From: Plantago elongata
Lineage: Eukaryota > Streptophyta > Magnoliopsida > Lamiales > Plantaginaceae
Direction of reading: 5' to 3'
Length of the DNA stretch: 26,583 nt
Assembly (NCBI GenBank): GCA_036897095.1
Contig: JAYMSP010002062.1
Coordinates: 1-26,583, forward strand
Shown here: positions 1 through 9,314 of the stretch, piece by piece
How the letters are laid out: each line of letters opens with the position of its first letter
Numbering within the stretch: the first letter of the stretch is position 1
Notes under the pieces: model-generated
Told to the model about the DNA's origin: nothing
What the model saw: the letters and a program-made list of their open reading frames with translations, nothing else
Database searches by the model: none
Translations under genes and position numbers: made by a program

Positions 1-26
1 GAGAGAGAGAGAGAGGGGGGGGGGGC
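1..26. repeat. GA dinucleotide microsatellite followed by a G run
   Basis: The window opens with about eight GA units followed by a run of eleven or so G. This is a simple sequence repeat cut by the window edge, so its true length is unknown. Such tracts are prone to sequencing and assembly error. Confidence 0.9.
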
Positions 27-1720
27 TTACATCATTGACAAATGACATGAAGCAAGAAAGATACATTCTAGAGTAGTTGTCAAGTAGATTCATGTATTTG
101 TCATACAATCCTGATCTAGCTAGAGTTGATTCTGTACATACACTCAGTTGTTTTGCAGAGATATTCGTAGAATAGATTTGGAGTAGTTCTTTTGCATTCA
201 TTATCAACATTCATAACGATGTGTAAAATCAGAGTTTTGTATTTGTTTACTAAACCAAGAGTTATTTTCCAACACTGCGAAAACTTGTAGTGTAGTGAAG
301 TTAACCCCGAGGTTGTTCTCTAAAGACTTAACTTGGTTGAGTCTGGGTTTACGAAATAAAAGACACAATAATGAAAGCAATAGATGTTTGTTTGCTTCGA
401 CAACGAATGATTAACTAGTGTAAAAGTAAACAACTTGCAGACAAAATCAGAGACATATTGACACAAAACAAGATGAATATATGAATGAGGAGAATTATGA
501 AGTGGTGACTTCAAACAAGCTAGCTAGCATGAAATATGCGATCACGGGAACGATACGATTACCTCAAGTTGTCACTACTTGAGTTATAAAACAAATTTCA
601 TTAGTGAATGAGTCAATTTCACTAAGCTACGATAAAGCTAATACTACTATTATCATTTGCATAACTAACTATTAGATTGAAGCAAAATGAAAAACATTTT
701 AGTATCCAGGGAACAAATGCTTAATCTAACAATGATATTGTTGATTGCACATCAAACATAATAGCTGGATACACAGTTTAATCTGAAAAGCACATAGTAA
801 TCATAAACTTATTATATATAAACGCATAAACCCGAACTATTTGAATATGTCACCACCCCATAATCAAGGCGTTAGCTACTCATGTTATGCGAAGACATAA
901 TTAAATAAGCAATTAAACGATTAACACACACAATCTAATACTAAATATGAGGAATTGATAGATTGATAAAGTTTTACCCTTCGTTGTCACAAACCCTAGG
1001 CAGAACTTGAAGAATCTAATGTGATTGATGCAAGAAAGTAGGTAGATTATGCTCTCAATCGATGGAACGTTAGATTAGAAGAGAAAATCATGTCCAATTA
1101 CCTCAAAACGGATAATTGTCTTGGAAACTAGGTCTAGCATGAGAGCAAACTATGTTCTTAACAATAGAATGAATCTAAACATTAATGAACGTTGTTTCAA
1201 TCTAAAAGGAAAAGTTGAAAACGAAATCTAAACAAATTAGGAGAAATCGGGAAAAATTCGTTGACATGGCATCCACCACCGCTTGCACCATGTCATCTAT
1301 CCATGGCGCCCGCCAGTGCATTCTGAACGTCACTAGTGGGTGCTAGTCAGCAACCGCGCGCTAGGTTCTTCAAAAAAATTACGATGTTGCCCTTTTTGTC
1401 CTTCTTGCTCGAATTTGCTCCTTTCAACTTCGATTCTTGGCATTTTGAATTCTCCGCTCCACTTCTAACAACCATCTGATGCATAAAAACTTCCATATCT
1501 TTTCAGATGTATGTAAAAAACATCGTTTTTTACTTTCAATTAGCCCATTCAACCAAATACCCACGAAATCCACAAAGAACAAAATAAATAAATAAAATAC
1601 TCTAAGAAAAGTACCAGATCAACTATACTTAAGGATAACAAAAACATGGTAAAAAAAAGACCATATGAGACGGCGTAAAACCACCTCCCCAAATCGAACC
1701 CTTACTTGTCCTCAAGCAAC
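27..1720 (-). other. Non-coding, LTR-like retrotransposon debris (probable Ty3/Gypsy)
   Basis: No ORF here has a recognisable domain. Read on the minus strand, positions 1720-1660 carry a GCTTGAGGACAAGTAAGG-type sentence followed by a G-rich stretch. In many plant Gypsy elements of the Tat/Athila kind, such wording lies just before or at the start of the 3' LTR. Around 1260-1470 there is a relatively GC-rich segment containing GGCGCC, of the sort often met in those LTRs. I could not place LTR ends, a primer-binding site or a target duplication, so element class and borders are inference. Confidence 0.4.
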
Positions 1721-2276
1721 ATACTCTCTAGACAACCTAGGAAAGCAAAATAACATTTAGAGAAAAAAGTAAAGTCTAACTCCCAAGATACCGATCCTAC
1801 GATTGCAAGTAATAAATGATAGAACATTAATTTTCCTTCATTTAAGCTTTTTGTGCATCATCATCAATAGTGAAATATTTTTCTGACACAACTCTATAAC
1901 ATTTTTGTTGAATCAAGACACATTTAAATTTTTATTTCTATATATCGAAATTGGTTTTACCGTTAAACGGAATTATGCCATATACATTGGAACCCATAAA
2001 AGCATATGGTATGAAGACAAGTAGAAAAAAATTTAACTACACAAAACGGTAGCACAAATTCCAAAAAAGAAAAAAGAAATCGGAGGCACCCGGGCAACGT
2101 ATGGTGTTTATCGCTAATTTACCTGAGTGAAATTTCTTGAATGAAAATTTTGACTTATCTAATGTAGCCGGAGTATTCAGAGCGGAAAGAAGTAACAATA
2201 GTCGGGGTCTCACAAAGCTGACCGGCGTCGACCGAGGACTGTAGTGACAACGACAAACACCAACTCACGAACCCAT
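1721..2276. other. No gene seen; possible leader of the adjacent Copia-like LTR
   Basis: I see no coding region. Because the LTR and primer-binding site at 2277-2618 read toward lower coordinates, part of this stretch (about 2050-2276) may be the untranslated leader of that element. No gag follows. Confidence 0.35.
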
Positions 2277-2618
2277 CTCTTGATGCCACTATAATATAAT
2301 GGATATAATTTGGCTTAGGTCGCCTCTCGGTCGGTTTTCAATTCCAATGATGTAAAGGTCTATCAACCAAGTTCATAAAGAAGGAAGAGAGAGAAGGAAG
2401 GCATAAAGATTCGATCTCTATCACGAAGCACATAAAGCTAAAAGGAATAGAGGAGTACGCAAGTCACGTAGACTTGCATGTATCTATTTGGATAGTATTT
2501 TGATGGCGTGTTATTATATATAGAAGAGAACAAAATGGAATAGTATAAACGGAGGCAACACAAAAGATTATTGTCTCACCCACCAAATTAACTACCTTGT
2601 TAATCAATTCAACCAACA
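2277..2618 (-). mobile_element. Copia-like LTR with primer-binding site, remnant
   Basis: Read on the minus strand, a possible LTR starts with TGTTGG at 2618 and could end with CCA at 2300. A TATATATAAT box lies about 100 bases inside (near 2522-2511). Eleven bases after the proposed end comes TGGCATCAAGAG (2288-2277). It resembles the plant initiator-methionine tRNA primer-binding site TGGTATCAGAGC with two differences. Start sequence, TATA position and primer site agree with a Ty1/Copia LTR of about 319 bp. The 11-base spacer is longer than usual, and no gag or second LTR follows, so this is a fragment. Confidence 0.5.
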
Positions 2619-3041
2619 TAGTAAATTCTAGATGCTGCAGCATTCAAATTGCAGTCCCTATAATTGACCATTCCACACTACATGGTAAAGAGATGATTAA
2701 AGGCTTGGAACATGGGCTTGGGGGAAATGAGGAGTATTGTGCCAACACACAACACCATTGGACTGGGATGTGATGGGTTGGTTTTCCGGTTTCATTTCAA
2801 TTTTGTGTTATCTTTTGTCCAAGTGCTCAAGAATCTCTATCATCACTTTGTATTCACGGATGTCCAACAGAAAAGGGAATTGCAGACTTGTAGCCCTTTC
2901 CAAAGTCCTCTCCTCTTTCTGCTTTCTAATTCTTCCCCTTGATCTAATCAGCTCGTTTTGTTTCGATTTCTTTTTTTTGTTTCAGTTTTGATGTATGTAA
3001 GTTGTGAATCACCGAGCTCTTTTCTGATTTTAACCTTTATA
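2619..3041. other. No recognisable feature
   Basis: Two overlapping short plus-strand ORFs (2712-2942 and 2737-2991) are present. They have no recognisable motif and are rich in F, L and S, as expected from pyrimidine-rich non-coding DNA. I see no transposon terminus. Confidence 0.6.
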
Positions 3042-3289
3042 TACTCCCTCCGTCCCGACTCCATCTTCCCGTATTTCATTTTGTTTCGTCGTAATTTCAT
3101 CTTCTCATTCCTTAAATAGAAAATATCTCTCCTACTTTAATCACTATTTGTCCTCCTTTATAAGAAAGAAAATTCTATTTTTAATACAAGTAATTTCATA
3201 CTTTATCATCATCTCTCCTACTTTATTAACTTTTCTATTAATACTTGTGTCCGATCCCACAGGAAGATGTACCCGAGACTGATGAAGTA
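3042..3289. mobile_element. Stowaway-like MITE, 244 bp, with TA target duplication
   Basis: The left end CTCCCTCCGTCCCGACTCC (from 3044) is the Stowaway/Mariner MITE terminus, preceded by TA (3042-3043). The right end, read in reverse from 3287, begins CTTCATCAGTCTCGGG and then CATCTTCC. It matches the left end with mutations and is followed by TA (3288-3289). Both ends share the internal CATCTTCC block. The interior is AT-rich and has no coding capacity. Stowaway elements are short non-autonomous relatives of Tc1/Mariner that insert at TA. The right terminus is clearly degraded, so this is an old copy. It lies about 0.9 kb upstream of the GRAS start codon. Confidence 0.75.
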
Positions 3290-3309
3290 TATAATTAGGT
3301 CCAATTTGA

Positions 3310-3421
3310 TTTTTGGCCCGAACCAAATCGAATTGTTTTTGTTCGATCCGGGCCAAAACTGATCCTATTTTTGTTCAATTTTCGGGCCAAAAAGAAATAT
3401 ATTTCGGTTTCGATTTGGTTC
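3310..3421. repeat. Compact foldback with two nested 13-bp inverted repeats
   Basis: TTTTTGGCCCGAA (3310-3322) pairs perfectly with TTCGGGCCAAAAA (3381-3393). GAACCAAATCGAA (3320-3332) pairs perfectly with TTCGATTTGGTTC (3409-3421). A third related copy of the GGGCCAAAA core lies near 3347-3357. It adjoins the MITE and lies upstream of the GRAS gene. I do not recognise the family; it could be a small foldback transposon remnant. Confidence 0.6.
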
Positions 3422-3840
3422 CACCCATTTTCTGAATCAATGTTTAGACTATCCTGATGCACTGGCGATGATTTGGCTAGTCAGGTTTCACCAAAGTATT
3501 AAACATAAAATGTTATATAAACAGTTTCAATTAGAACTGGAGCTCAACTACGATCATAATCTAATATATATAAGTCAATTTACCTCAATTAAAATGAAGT
3601 CTATTATAATTTTGATTCAAACCATCCACTACCTCTCAAAATTAATTTTTCCTTAGTGCTTCTCTCTCCCGCGTACGAGGGGGGCAATCTGTGTGGAGTG
3701 TTGACCAATGAGCTTGACTCCACTCCAGTCCACTAAAAAACCACGGGCTTACCTTTCACATCCGGTCACTTTCCTGTACCACTAACACCACCAACAATCT
3801 TACTTCATCCTAAAATACAACTAGTAATTGACTTGTCCAT
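3422..3840 (+). promoter_or_regulatory. Upstream region of the GRAS gene with W-box cores and a CCAAT box
   Basis: This stretch precedes the pyrimidine-rich leader of the GRAS gene. It contains TTGACC at 3701-3706 overlapping CCAAT at 3705-3709, and TTGACT at 3714-3719. TTGAC is the core bound by WRKY factors and CCAAT is the NF-Y core. I see no convincing TATA box, and the transcription start is not determined. The assignment as promoter rests on position. The short ORF 3468-3656 has no recognisable domain. Confidence 0.45.
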
Positions 3841-4224
3841 CCTTAAACAAAAAATGGGAAGACAAACAACTCCTCCTTCTTTGCATCATCACCATTAACA
3901 AATCCATTCACTTCACTTTCTCCATTTTATCTTGTTTCTCTGATTCACTAGGATCTCCTTCCTTTTTACAAGGTACGCTAATTTCTTCCTTTTCTTCTTA
4001 TATGCTTGATTTTTGATGTTTTCAAATTAAACTCATATTTCTTCAACTGATACTCCCTCCACATACTACATGTCTTTGATTTGTAAATATCTACCTTATT
4101 TATTTCTATATGTGATCCTCTGTAGGTTGAATTGAATCAATTGATAAAGGAGAGATTCTTAGTTTTGAGTAGTTAAGCTTGAGATTTTTACATGTGGTGG
4201 TGATTCAATAACAAAAGCACCAAA
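3841..4224 (+). other. 5' UTR of the GRAS gene, with a likely 153-bp intron (3973-4125)
   Basis: A CT-rich leader runs from about 3860 to 3972. A donor ACAAG|GTACGCT occurs at 3973 and an acceptor CCTCTGTAG|G ends at 4125, with a T-rich tract and branch-like sequence between them. Leader introns are common in LISCL-type GRAS genes. The intron holds TACTCCCTCC at 4052, which looks like an isolated Stowaway terminus. The second leader exon (4126-4224) contains one small upstream ORF. The transcript start is approximate. Confidence 0.6.
4192..4203 (+). CDS. Minimal upstream ORF (Met-Trp-Trp-stop) in the GRAS leader
   Basis: In the predicted second leader exon, ATG TGG TGG TGA lies 21 bases before the main ATG. 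Its start context (T at -3, T at +4) is weak. The main start has A at -3 and G at +4, so leaky scanning or reinitiation should still permit main ORF translation. This is a direct sequence observation; any effect on translation is inference. Confidence 0.5.
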   Translation: MWW

Positions 4225-6273
4225 ATGGATCCACAGTTTCACCAATTCTTCAGGAACCCTAAACTTGGAGTGCCCCAATTGCACCCACTTCCAAAGCAGT
4301 ACTCTTCACATGGTGATGGACATATCTCTTCTTTGTATGAAGTTCATGACGAAGATTCCAGTTTTTCGGATGCTGTGTTGAGGTATATAGATCATGTTCT
4401 CATGGACGAGGATATAGACGAAAAACCGGGGGAATCGTTGGATCTGAGAGCGAAAGAGATGTCCTTCTACGAGCTTCTTGGGCACAAGTATCCTGACAAA
4501 TCAAATGATTTTTCATCCGTGAACACTGCATATTCGACGACTAGCAGTAGTGATTGTAGTGGTTATCTTAGTGATATGATTGAACCAAGCTTGTATAATA
4601 CTAGTCGGGCCGATAGTTATTCATGTCCTACTCTTGTGCCTAACTTGTATACTAACATATCAAGTAGCTCGAGTAATATTGCTGATGGGTTTTCTCCAGT
4701 AAGTCCGCTCCAGATATGGGATATGTCCCGTGAGAGCCAGTCCATGTGGAATTTTGAGAAGGGGGTGGAGGAAGCAACTAATGTCCGTCCTTGTAAGAGT
4801 AACATGTTTGTGAACGTTAATGCTCCGAGAGAGTCTGTTCTAATGAAGGTGGAGAGGAAAGGTGAGGTAGAACGTGACTATTGGGTTAAGAAAAGTCATC
4901 ATGTTGTGGAGAGAGATTTGAATGATGAGAGAAGTAAGAAGCTACCTGCAATATGCACGAGCGACTCTGATATGCCAAATGAAGAATTTGATGACATTCT
5001 GCTCAATTTTTGTAAGAAATTTGAGGCTTTTAGGATAGACAAGCAAAATGCAGCTGAAATGGATAGACAGAAAAATGATCGACTCAAAGCATCTCAGGGT
5101 GGGCGGAGAACTGGCAAGAAGCGGGATAGGAAAAAACAAGTGATTGATTTGCAATCACTTTTGATTACTTGTGCTCAGGCTGTTGCTGCGGATGATCGCC
5201 AAAATGCCCATGACCAACTGAAACATATCAGGCAGCACTCCTCTGCTCTGGGTGATGGGAATCAACGACTTGCTCATTATTTTGCTGATGCTCTTGAGGC
5301 CCGTTTGTGCGGCACTGGCAGCCACATGCAGAAAGCCCTAACCAATAATAGTGCAACTGTTGCTGACTACTTAAAAGCATACTATACCTATCTTGTGTCA
5401 TCACCTTTCAGAAGGGTTTTGAAATTTGCCTCAAACAAGACCATACTGATGAAATCCCAGAAATCTGCCAAAATTCATATAATTGATTTTGGGATACTGT
5501 ATGGCTTCCAGTGGCCAAATTTTATCCGACTGATTGCTGGAAGAAATGGTGGGCCCCCGAAGAAGCTGAAGATAACCGGGATAGACTTTCCTCAACCTGG
5601 CTTCAGACCAGCAGAGAGACTTAAGGAGACAGGAAGAAGATTGAGCCATTATGCTAAGACATTTAAGGTGCCGTTTGAGTTTAATGTTATAGCTCAGAGT
5701 TGGGAGACCATCAGACTCGAGGATCTTAAGGTTGAGAAGGATGAATTTGTAATCGTCAATTGTATTAATCGTACTAAGAACTTACTTGATGAAACGGTTG
5801 GTGGCAGAAGTGCAAGGTCCACTGTCCTTAATCTGATAAGGCAGATAAATCCTGCCTTTTTTATACATGGAATAGTCAACGGGGCTTATAGCGCACCTTT
5901 CTTTGTGACTCGGTTTCGGGAGGTCCTGTTCCACTTTTCAGCTCTATTTGATATGTTGGAGAGCAATATATCTCGAGATAAAGCTGAAAGACAACTTATT
6001 GAGAGAGATATCTTCGGAAGGGAAGCTTTTAATGTGATAGCTTGTGAGGGTCGGGAGAGAGTAGAACGGCCAGAGACGTATAAGCAATGGCAGGTACGGA
6101 ATCTCAGAGCTGGGTTCTTGCAAGTCCCTTTCAATGCGGAAGTTCTGAGCAAGTCTCAAAACATGGTGAAATATTACCATAAAGATTTTGTGATTGACGA
6201 AGAGAGCCAATGGCTGCTGCTGGGATGGAAAGGACGGATAATTTACGCTATATCTTGCTGGCAACCAATTTAA
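4225..6273 (+). CDS. GRAS-family transcription regulator, LISCL type (SCL14/SCL33-like)
   Basis: This is a 682-aa, single-exon coding sequence. The first ATG has a good plant start context. The variable N-terminal half (1-305) carries LISCL-type acidic/aromatic motifs, including SDAVLRYIDHVLMDED (48-63) and the FYELLGHKYP block (81-90). An arginine/lysine-rich stretch (294-304, GRRTGKKRDRK) may serve nuclear import. The C-terminal GRAS domain (about 307-681) shows, in order, leucine-rich region I from DLQSLLITCAQAV (308-320), the VHIID box as IHIID (417-421), leucine-rich region II, the PFYRE region with FREVLFHFSALFDML (564-578), and SAW with RNLRAGF (625-631) and the final WLLLGWKGR and SCWQP. 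Length and domain order are normal and I see no break. LISCL proteins such as SCL14 act in the nucleus as co-activators, SCL14 with TGA factors on stress and detoxification promoters. That role is known for relatives and only inferred here. The exact orthologue among SCL9/14/33 is not decidable by eye. Confidence 0.95.
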   Translation: MDPQFHQFFRNPKLGVPQLHPLPKQYSSHGDGHISSLYEVHDEDSSFSDAVLRYIDHVLMDEDIDEKPGESLDLRAKEMSFYELLGHKYPDKSNDFSSVNTAYSTTSSSDCSGYLSDMIEPSLYNTSRADSYSCPTLVPNLYTNISSSSSNIADGFSPVSPLQIWDMSRESQSMWNFEKGVEEATNVRPCKSNMFVNVNAPRESVLMKVERKGEVERDYWVKKSHHVVERDLNDERSKKLPAICTSDSDMPNEEFDDILLNFCKKFEAFRIDKQNAAEMDRQKNDRLKASQGGRRTGKKRDRKKQVIDLQSLLITCAQAVAADDRQNAHDQLKHIRQHSSALGDGNQRLAHYFADALEARLCGTGSHMQKALTNNSATVADYLKAYYTYLVSSPFRRVLKFASNKTILMKSQKSAKIHIIDFGILYGFQWPNFIRLIAGRNGGPPKKLKITGIDFPQPGFRPAERLKETGRRLSHYAKTFKVPFEFNVIAQSWETIRLEDLKVEKDEFVIVNCINRTKNLLDETVGGRSARSTVLNLIRQINPAFFIHGIVNGAYSAPFFVTRFREVLFHFSALFDMLESNISRDKAERQLIERDIFGREAFNVIACEGRERVERPETYKQWQVRNLRAGFLQVPFNAEVLSKSQNMVKYYHKDFVIDEESQWLLLGWKGRIIYAISCWQPI

Positions 6274-6700
6274 GAGACTGGAGGGGAGTGGAGCTGCGAA
6301 GATGAATATAAGGTGGTGTGCTGTGGAGTTTTTCTACACTAGGGCACATGATAGCCATTGAATGCTTAAGGTACACTCTAACTGCTAACATTGCTTGTTT
6401 TTAGTTTAATCGACTAATATTTGCTGTTATGTTTGTTCAGTTTACGCTGATATTTACTGCGAAAAATGCAGGTTATGTGTTGCGGATCGAGTTGGAAGAA
6501 TTTTGAGAAAGCATTCAGTGATAGCTTGTTAATTGGAACAGAAGACTTATCTTCAAAATCGTCGCACTGTATAGGGTATGTGGTCGGATGATAATGTAGT
6601 GAAGCTTGTTGACATGTCTGGACTGTTAACTAGATAATACTCGATCAGGTCTAATTATATTTTCATCTTTTTGGTATCGTTCATCTAGTCTGTTAAACTT
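6274..6700 (+). other. 3' UTR of the GRAS gene, with a likely 101-bp intron (6371-6471)
   Basis: After the TAA stop the sequence keeps transcript-like composition. A donor GCTTAAG|GTACACT lies at 6371 and an acceptor AAAAATGCAG|G ends at 6471. Between them the sequence is T-rich, as in a plant intron. The donor is about 97 bases after the stop codon. A 3'-UTR intron more than 50-55 bases from the stop is a known trigger for nonsense-mediated decay in plants. The transcript end is not determined; I see no clear AATAAA. Confidence 0.5.
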
Positions 6701-6754
6701 GATCAATCATGATCTTGGATAGGCTAATTGACTTGGTAAAAGTGTTAAGTAATT

Positions 6755-6984
6755 TATTCCTCCCTAGTTCCCCAAAACTTCAAATACAATATTATAAAAA
6801 AAAAATGTAATCGTAAAGTATGAAAGAGTGGATAAAAGTGGGAATATGTTTAATTTATATATAAAGTTATTATTTATTATTTTTTGTGTGTGGAGTTTTT
6901 TATTTTTCTAATAATGTAAGAAATTCTGTTGTAAGGCTAAAATTAACAAATTTGACAAGCGCTATACGGGGCAGGGAGAGTTTA
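6755..6984. mobile_element. Diverged Stowaway-like MITE, about 226 bp, TA-flanked
   Basis: The left end TTCCTCCCTAGTTCCCC (6757-6773) and the reverse of the right end (AACTCTCCCTGCCCCG, from 6982) are degraded versions of the CTCCCTCCGTCCC terminus. TA lies on both sides (6755-6756 and 6983-6984). The interior is AT-rich with purine-rich words typical of these elements. Ends match less well than those of the copy at 3042-3289. It sits immediately downstream of the GRAS transcript. Confidence 0.55.
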
Positions 6985-7640
6985 TCAACTAATTATAAAA
7001 CTACGAACTAATATATTCACATAATAAATTTATATAGAAATTAAACTCATGTAGCTACTAACCTAACTGAAAAACTTGCTCCAGTCGTATATATGATGAA
7101 AATATGTGTTGGTCTAGTAACGACAAACTAAAAAATTAGGGGTGTGAATAGTTTTGAATAATTTTTATAAGATCACCATCAACGTTGGACGCACAATAAT
7201 GCTTCGTCATGTATTTTTACTGCAGTGGTGATACGTCGTCGTCACGTCATAAATTTTTTAATTTTTAATTTTTAATTTTTATACTTACATATTAATCATA
7301 TTATAAGAGTGTTTAAAAATTAACAGGTACAAAATTATCTTTTTTAAGTCGTTTTATAATTTATTAACGTTTAAAATTTCATTTAAATTCTATATATATA
7401 TATATCGAAATTAATGAAATTGTATTTTTAGAGGTTGTTTTACAATTTAAGTTTAATTAAGAGAGAACAATGAGTCGAGATAGAATGATCCAAAATAATT
7501 AAGAGTGGTCTATATTTGTAGATTTCGAAGAGACAAACACATTGGTAATTTTATTTAATTTTTATATTTTTAATTTTTGAGTTATTCGCATTTGAAATTA
7601 GATAAAACATAAAAAAGTTATAAAAATAATAAAACAAAAG
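6985..7640. other. AT-rich intergenic DNA, no feature recognised
   Basis: This stretch is very AT-rich with short homopolymer runs and a (TA)n patch near 7391-7404. I find no coding region and no clear transposon end. The words around 7170-7250 are more GC-rich and may belong with the foldback at 7641-7835. Confidence 0.6.
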
Positions 7641-7835
7641 GGGGATAGGGTTAGCGTGGCAGCAGCTCATTAGAGTTGTCATTGCTGAAACCGCACCATG
7701 GCATTGCGTAGTACGTAATGATGCGCATCATGGCAAGTTATTACGGAACCGTCAGAGGAGCCATGACGTGTGGCTCCTCACGGCGGCTCGCAATGCCGTG
7801 TCACTAGACACGGTCTAAAACAGTTTTACACATAT
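7641..7835. repeat. GC-rich foldback cluster, possible non-autonomous transposon relic
   Basis: Three nested or adjacent inverted repeats occur in an otherwise AT-rich stretch. CATGGCATTGCG (7697-7708) pairs with CGCAATGCCGTG (7789-7800) with one mismatch. GAGGAGCCA (7755-7763) pairs with TGGCTCCTC (7771-7779). CCGTGTC (7796-7802) pairs with GACACGG (7807-7813). The abrupt base-composition change suggests inserted DNA. The wording resembles subterminal parts of plant PIF/Harbinger-type MITEs, but I could not define termini or a target duplication. Confidence 0.4.
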
Positions 7836-9299
7836 CTGTGAAGGTGTCTAAAACTTATATTTAGACTGCGGCAGTCTTTTGTGATAAGTGCACGTATCAG
7901 AAAGTTGTGAGTGCATAAATACCTCGGAATCTCGTGATTTGTTTAACACTAGGTTTTTAACCACGTGTTACCCTGAGTTGTTATCCGATTTTCCAACTAA
8001 GTACTTCATCTACTCAATAACCTTTCTTGAGCTATTCCTCAGCTTTCAAAGCCAAGTACTTCATATGCTCAATAACGCATGTAAGCTTCTTTATAACATG
8101 TTCAGTTATATTCCAGATAGCCTTTCAGAATTAATCTTACGTAATCCACATCACAATGTATGGTATGTTGTTATTTATTGAACCAAGCCTTTGTTGTATG
8201 TTCAAGAGAATGAATTTCAGATATCATTTGTAACTTAATCTTTATTAATCAACTCTTTCACAATGAACTTTGATGCTACTTAAAATTCAAGAGATTTAAT
8301 CGCAACAGTAAGTTAGAAATTCTAACTATCACTTGTTTATTTTTTAACAATATTCTTTTGAAATGACATTAATATAAATATGATTAATGTTTATTTTTAT
8401 TGTAGTGTATTGAAATATGCTAAATTGAGCTCATTTATCTCTCCACGAAGCTACTATCCAAACTAGAAAAGTGGATCTTTTGGACGAAATTGATCATGGG
8501 TTCAACCTCCCTTTGAACCATATTCTCTATTTTTTCACCTTTTCACCTTTTCACCTATCCTTGTTCTTTCATAATTTTAGCTTTGTGGAACTATTTCAAC
8601 TCCACCTTTTTAATTATCCTTCTTCATAGCTAGTACATTAACCAACACACTTTAAGTATTAATTATTCTTTTCCAGTTGCATTTTAGTAATATTTGTTCA
8701 AGTTTCCTCTAATATTATACTAGACAATGCACATTTGAGAGATCTTTGTTTTCGACATGTGAGCTCCATTTGATTGAAAAGTTACAGACAAACCACTCTT
8801 AATCAGTCACAATGCAACACTAACTAAATCAATCCATTCGACTTATGTTATATTTCTTACTAAGTTTAATTATAAAACTCCACGTCATAAAATTTCCATG
8901 GCTATACTGGGCTGGCTAATATAGAGAGCTCGGAATGACTTCCTGTTCTGAGCAATCCTTATTATCCTTATTAATCAACTTGTGATTTCTCGTGCTTTTC
9001 ATAAAACTAGATCAGATCTTTGTGTGCCCGTTACAGCAGGCCAAACATGAAGAAGGTAATAATGTGTAAATAGAAACCCAGGTTGACTCTACCTTTCTGC
9101 TTGAATATTAATGCCTTCAGTAATTTAATACTAACTTTTCAGCTTTATAATTTTTTTAATCAAAAGTTCGTTATATAAACGCACAACTTTTCAAATAAGG
9201 TAGCTGAAAAGTTAGCTGGTTTGAGAAGTTGGTTAGTTTATTGAAAAAGAAACTACCTGCTAATTATTCAACTACAAGTTACACTTTTAACTATCAATT
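7836..9299. other. Intergenic DNA with one short direct repeat; no gene supported
   Basis: An ORF at 7888-8181 (97 codons) has no recognisable domain and poor coding character, so I do not call it. Inside it lies a direct repeat: AAGTACTTCATCTACTCAATAAC (7999-8021) recurs with two or three changes at 8054-8076, a 55-base period. The rest holds AT-rich sequence with no recognisable transposon or RNA gene. Confidence 0.55.
9132..9214. repeat. Inverted repeat, 13-bp perfect arms
   Basis: TAACTTTTCAGCT (9132-9144) is repeated in reverse as AGCTGAAAAGTTA (9202-9214), with a 57-base AT-rich loop. Further AGCTGGTT and GAAAAG words follow to about 9240. It could be the end of a small hAT-type MITE, but I see no target duplication. 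Confidence 0.5.
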
Positions 9300-9314
9300 T
9301 TGCTAAACATGGTT

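Noticed and set aside
2712..2991. Overlapping plus-strand ORFs of 76 and 84 codons
   Set aside because: They overlap in different frames, lack motifs and reflect pyrimidine-rich DNA rich in F, L and S codons.
4617..6264. Minus-strand ORFs inside the GRAS gene
   Set aside because: They are shadows of the long GRAS coding frame and none has a recognisable domain.
7888..8181. 97-codon plus-strand ORF as a gene
   Set aside because: No recognisable domain, no homologous feel, odd composition and an internal direct repeat. No splice or promoter context supports it.
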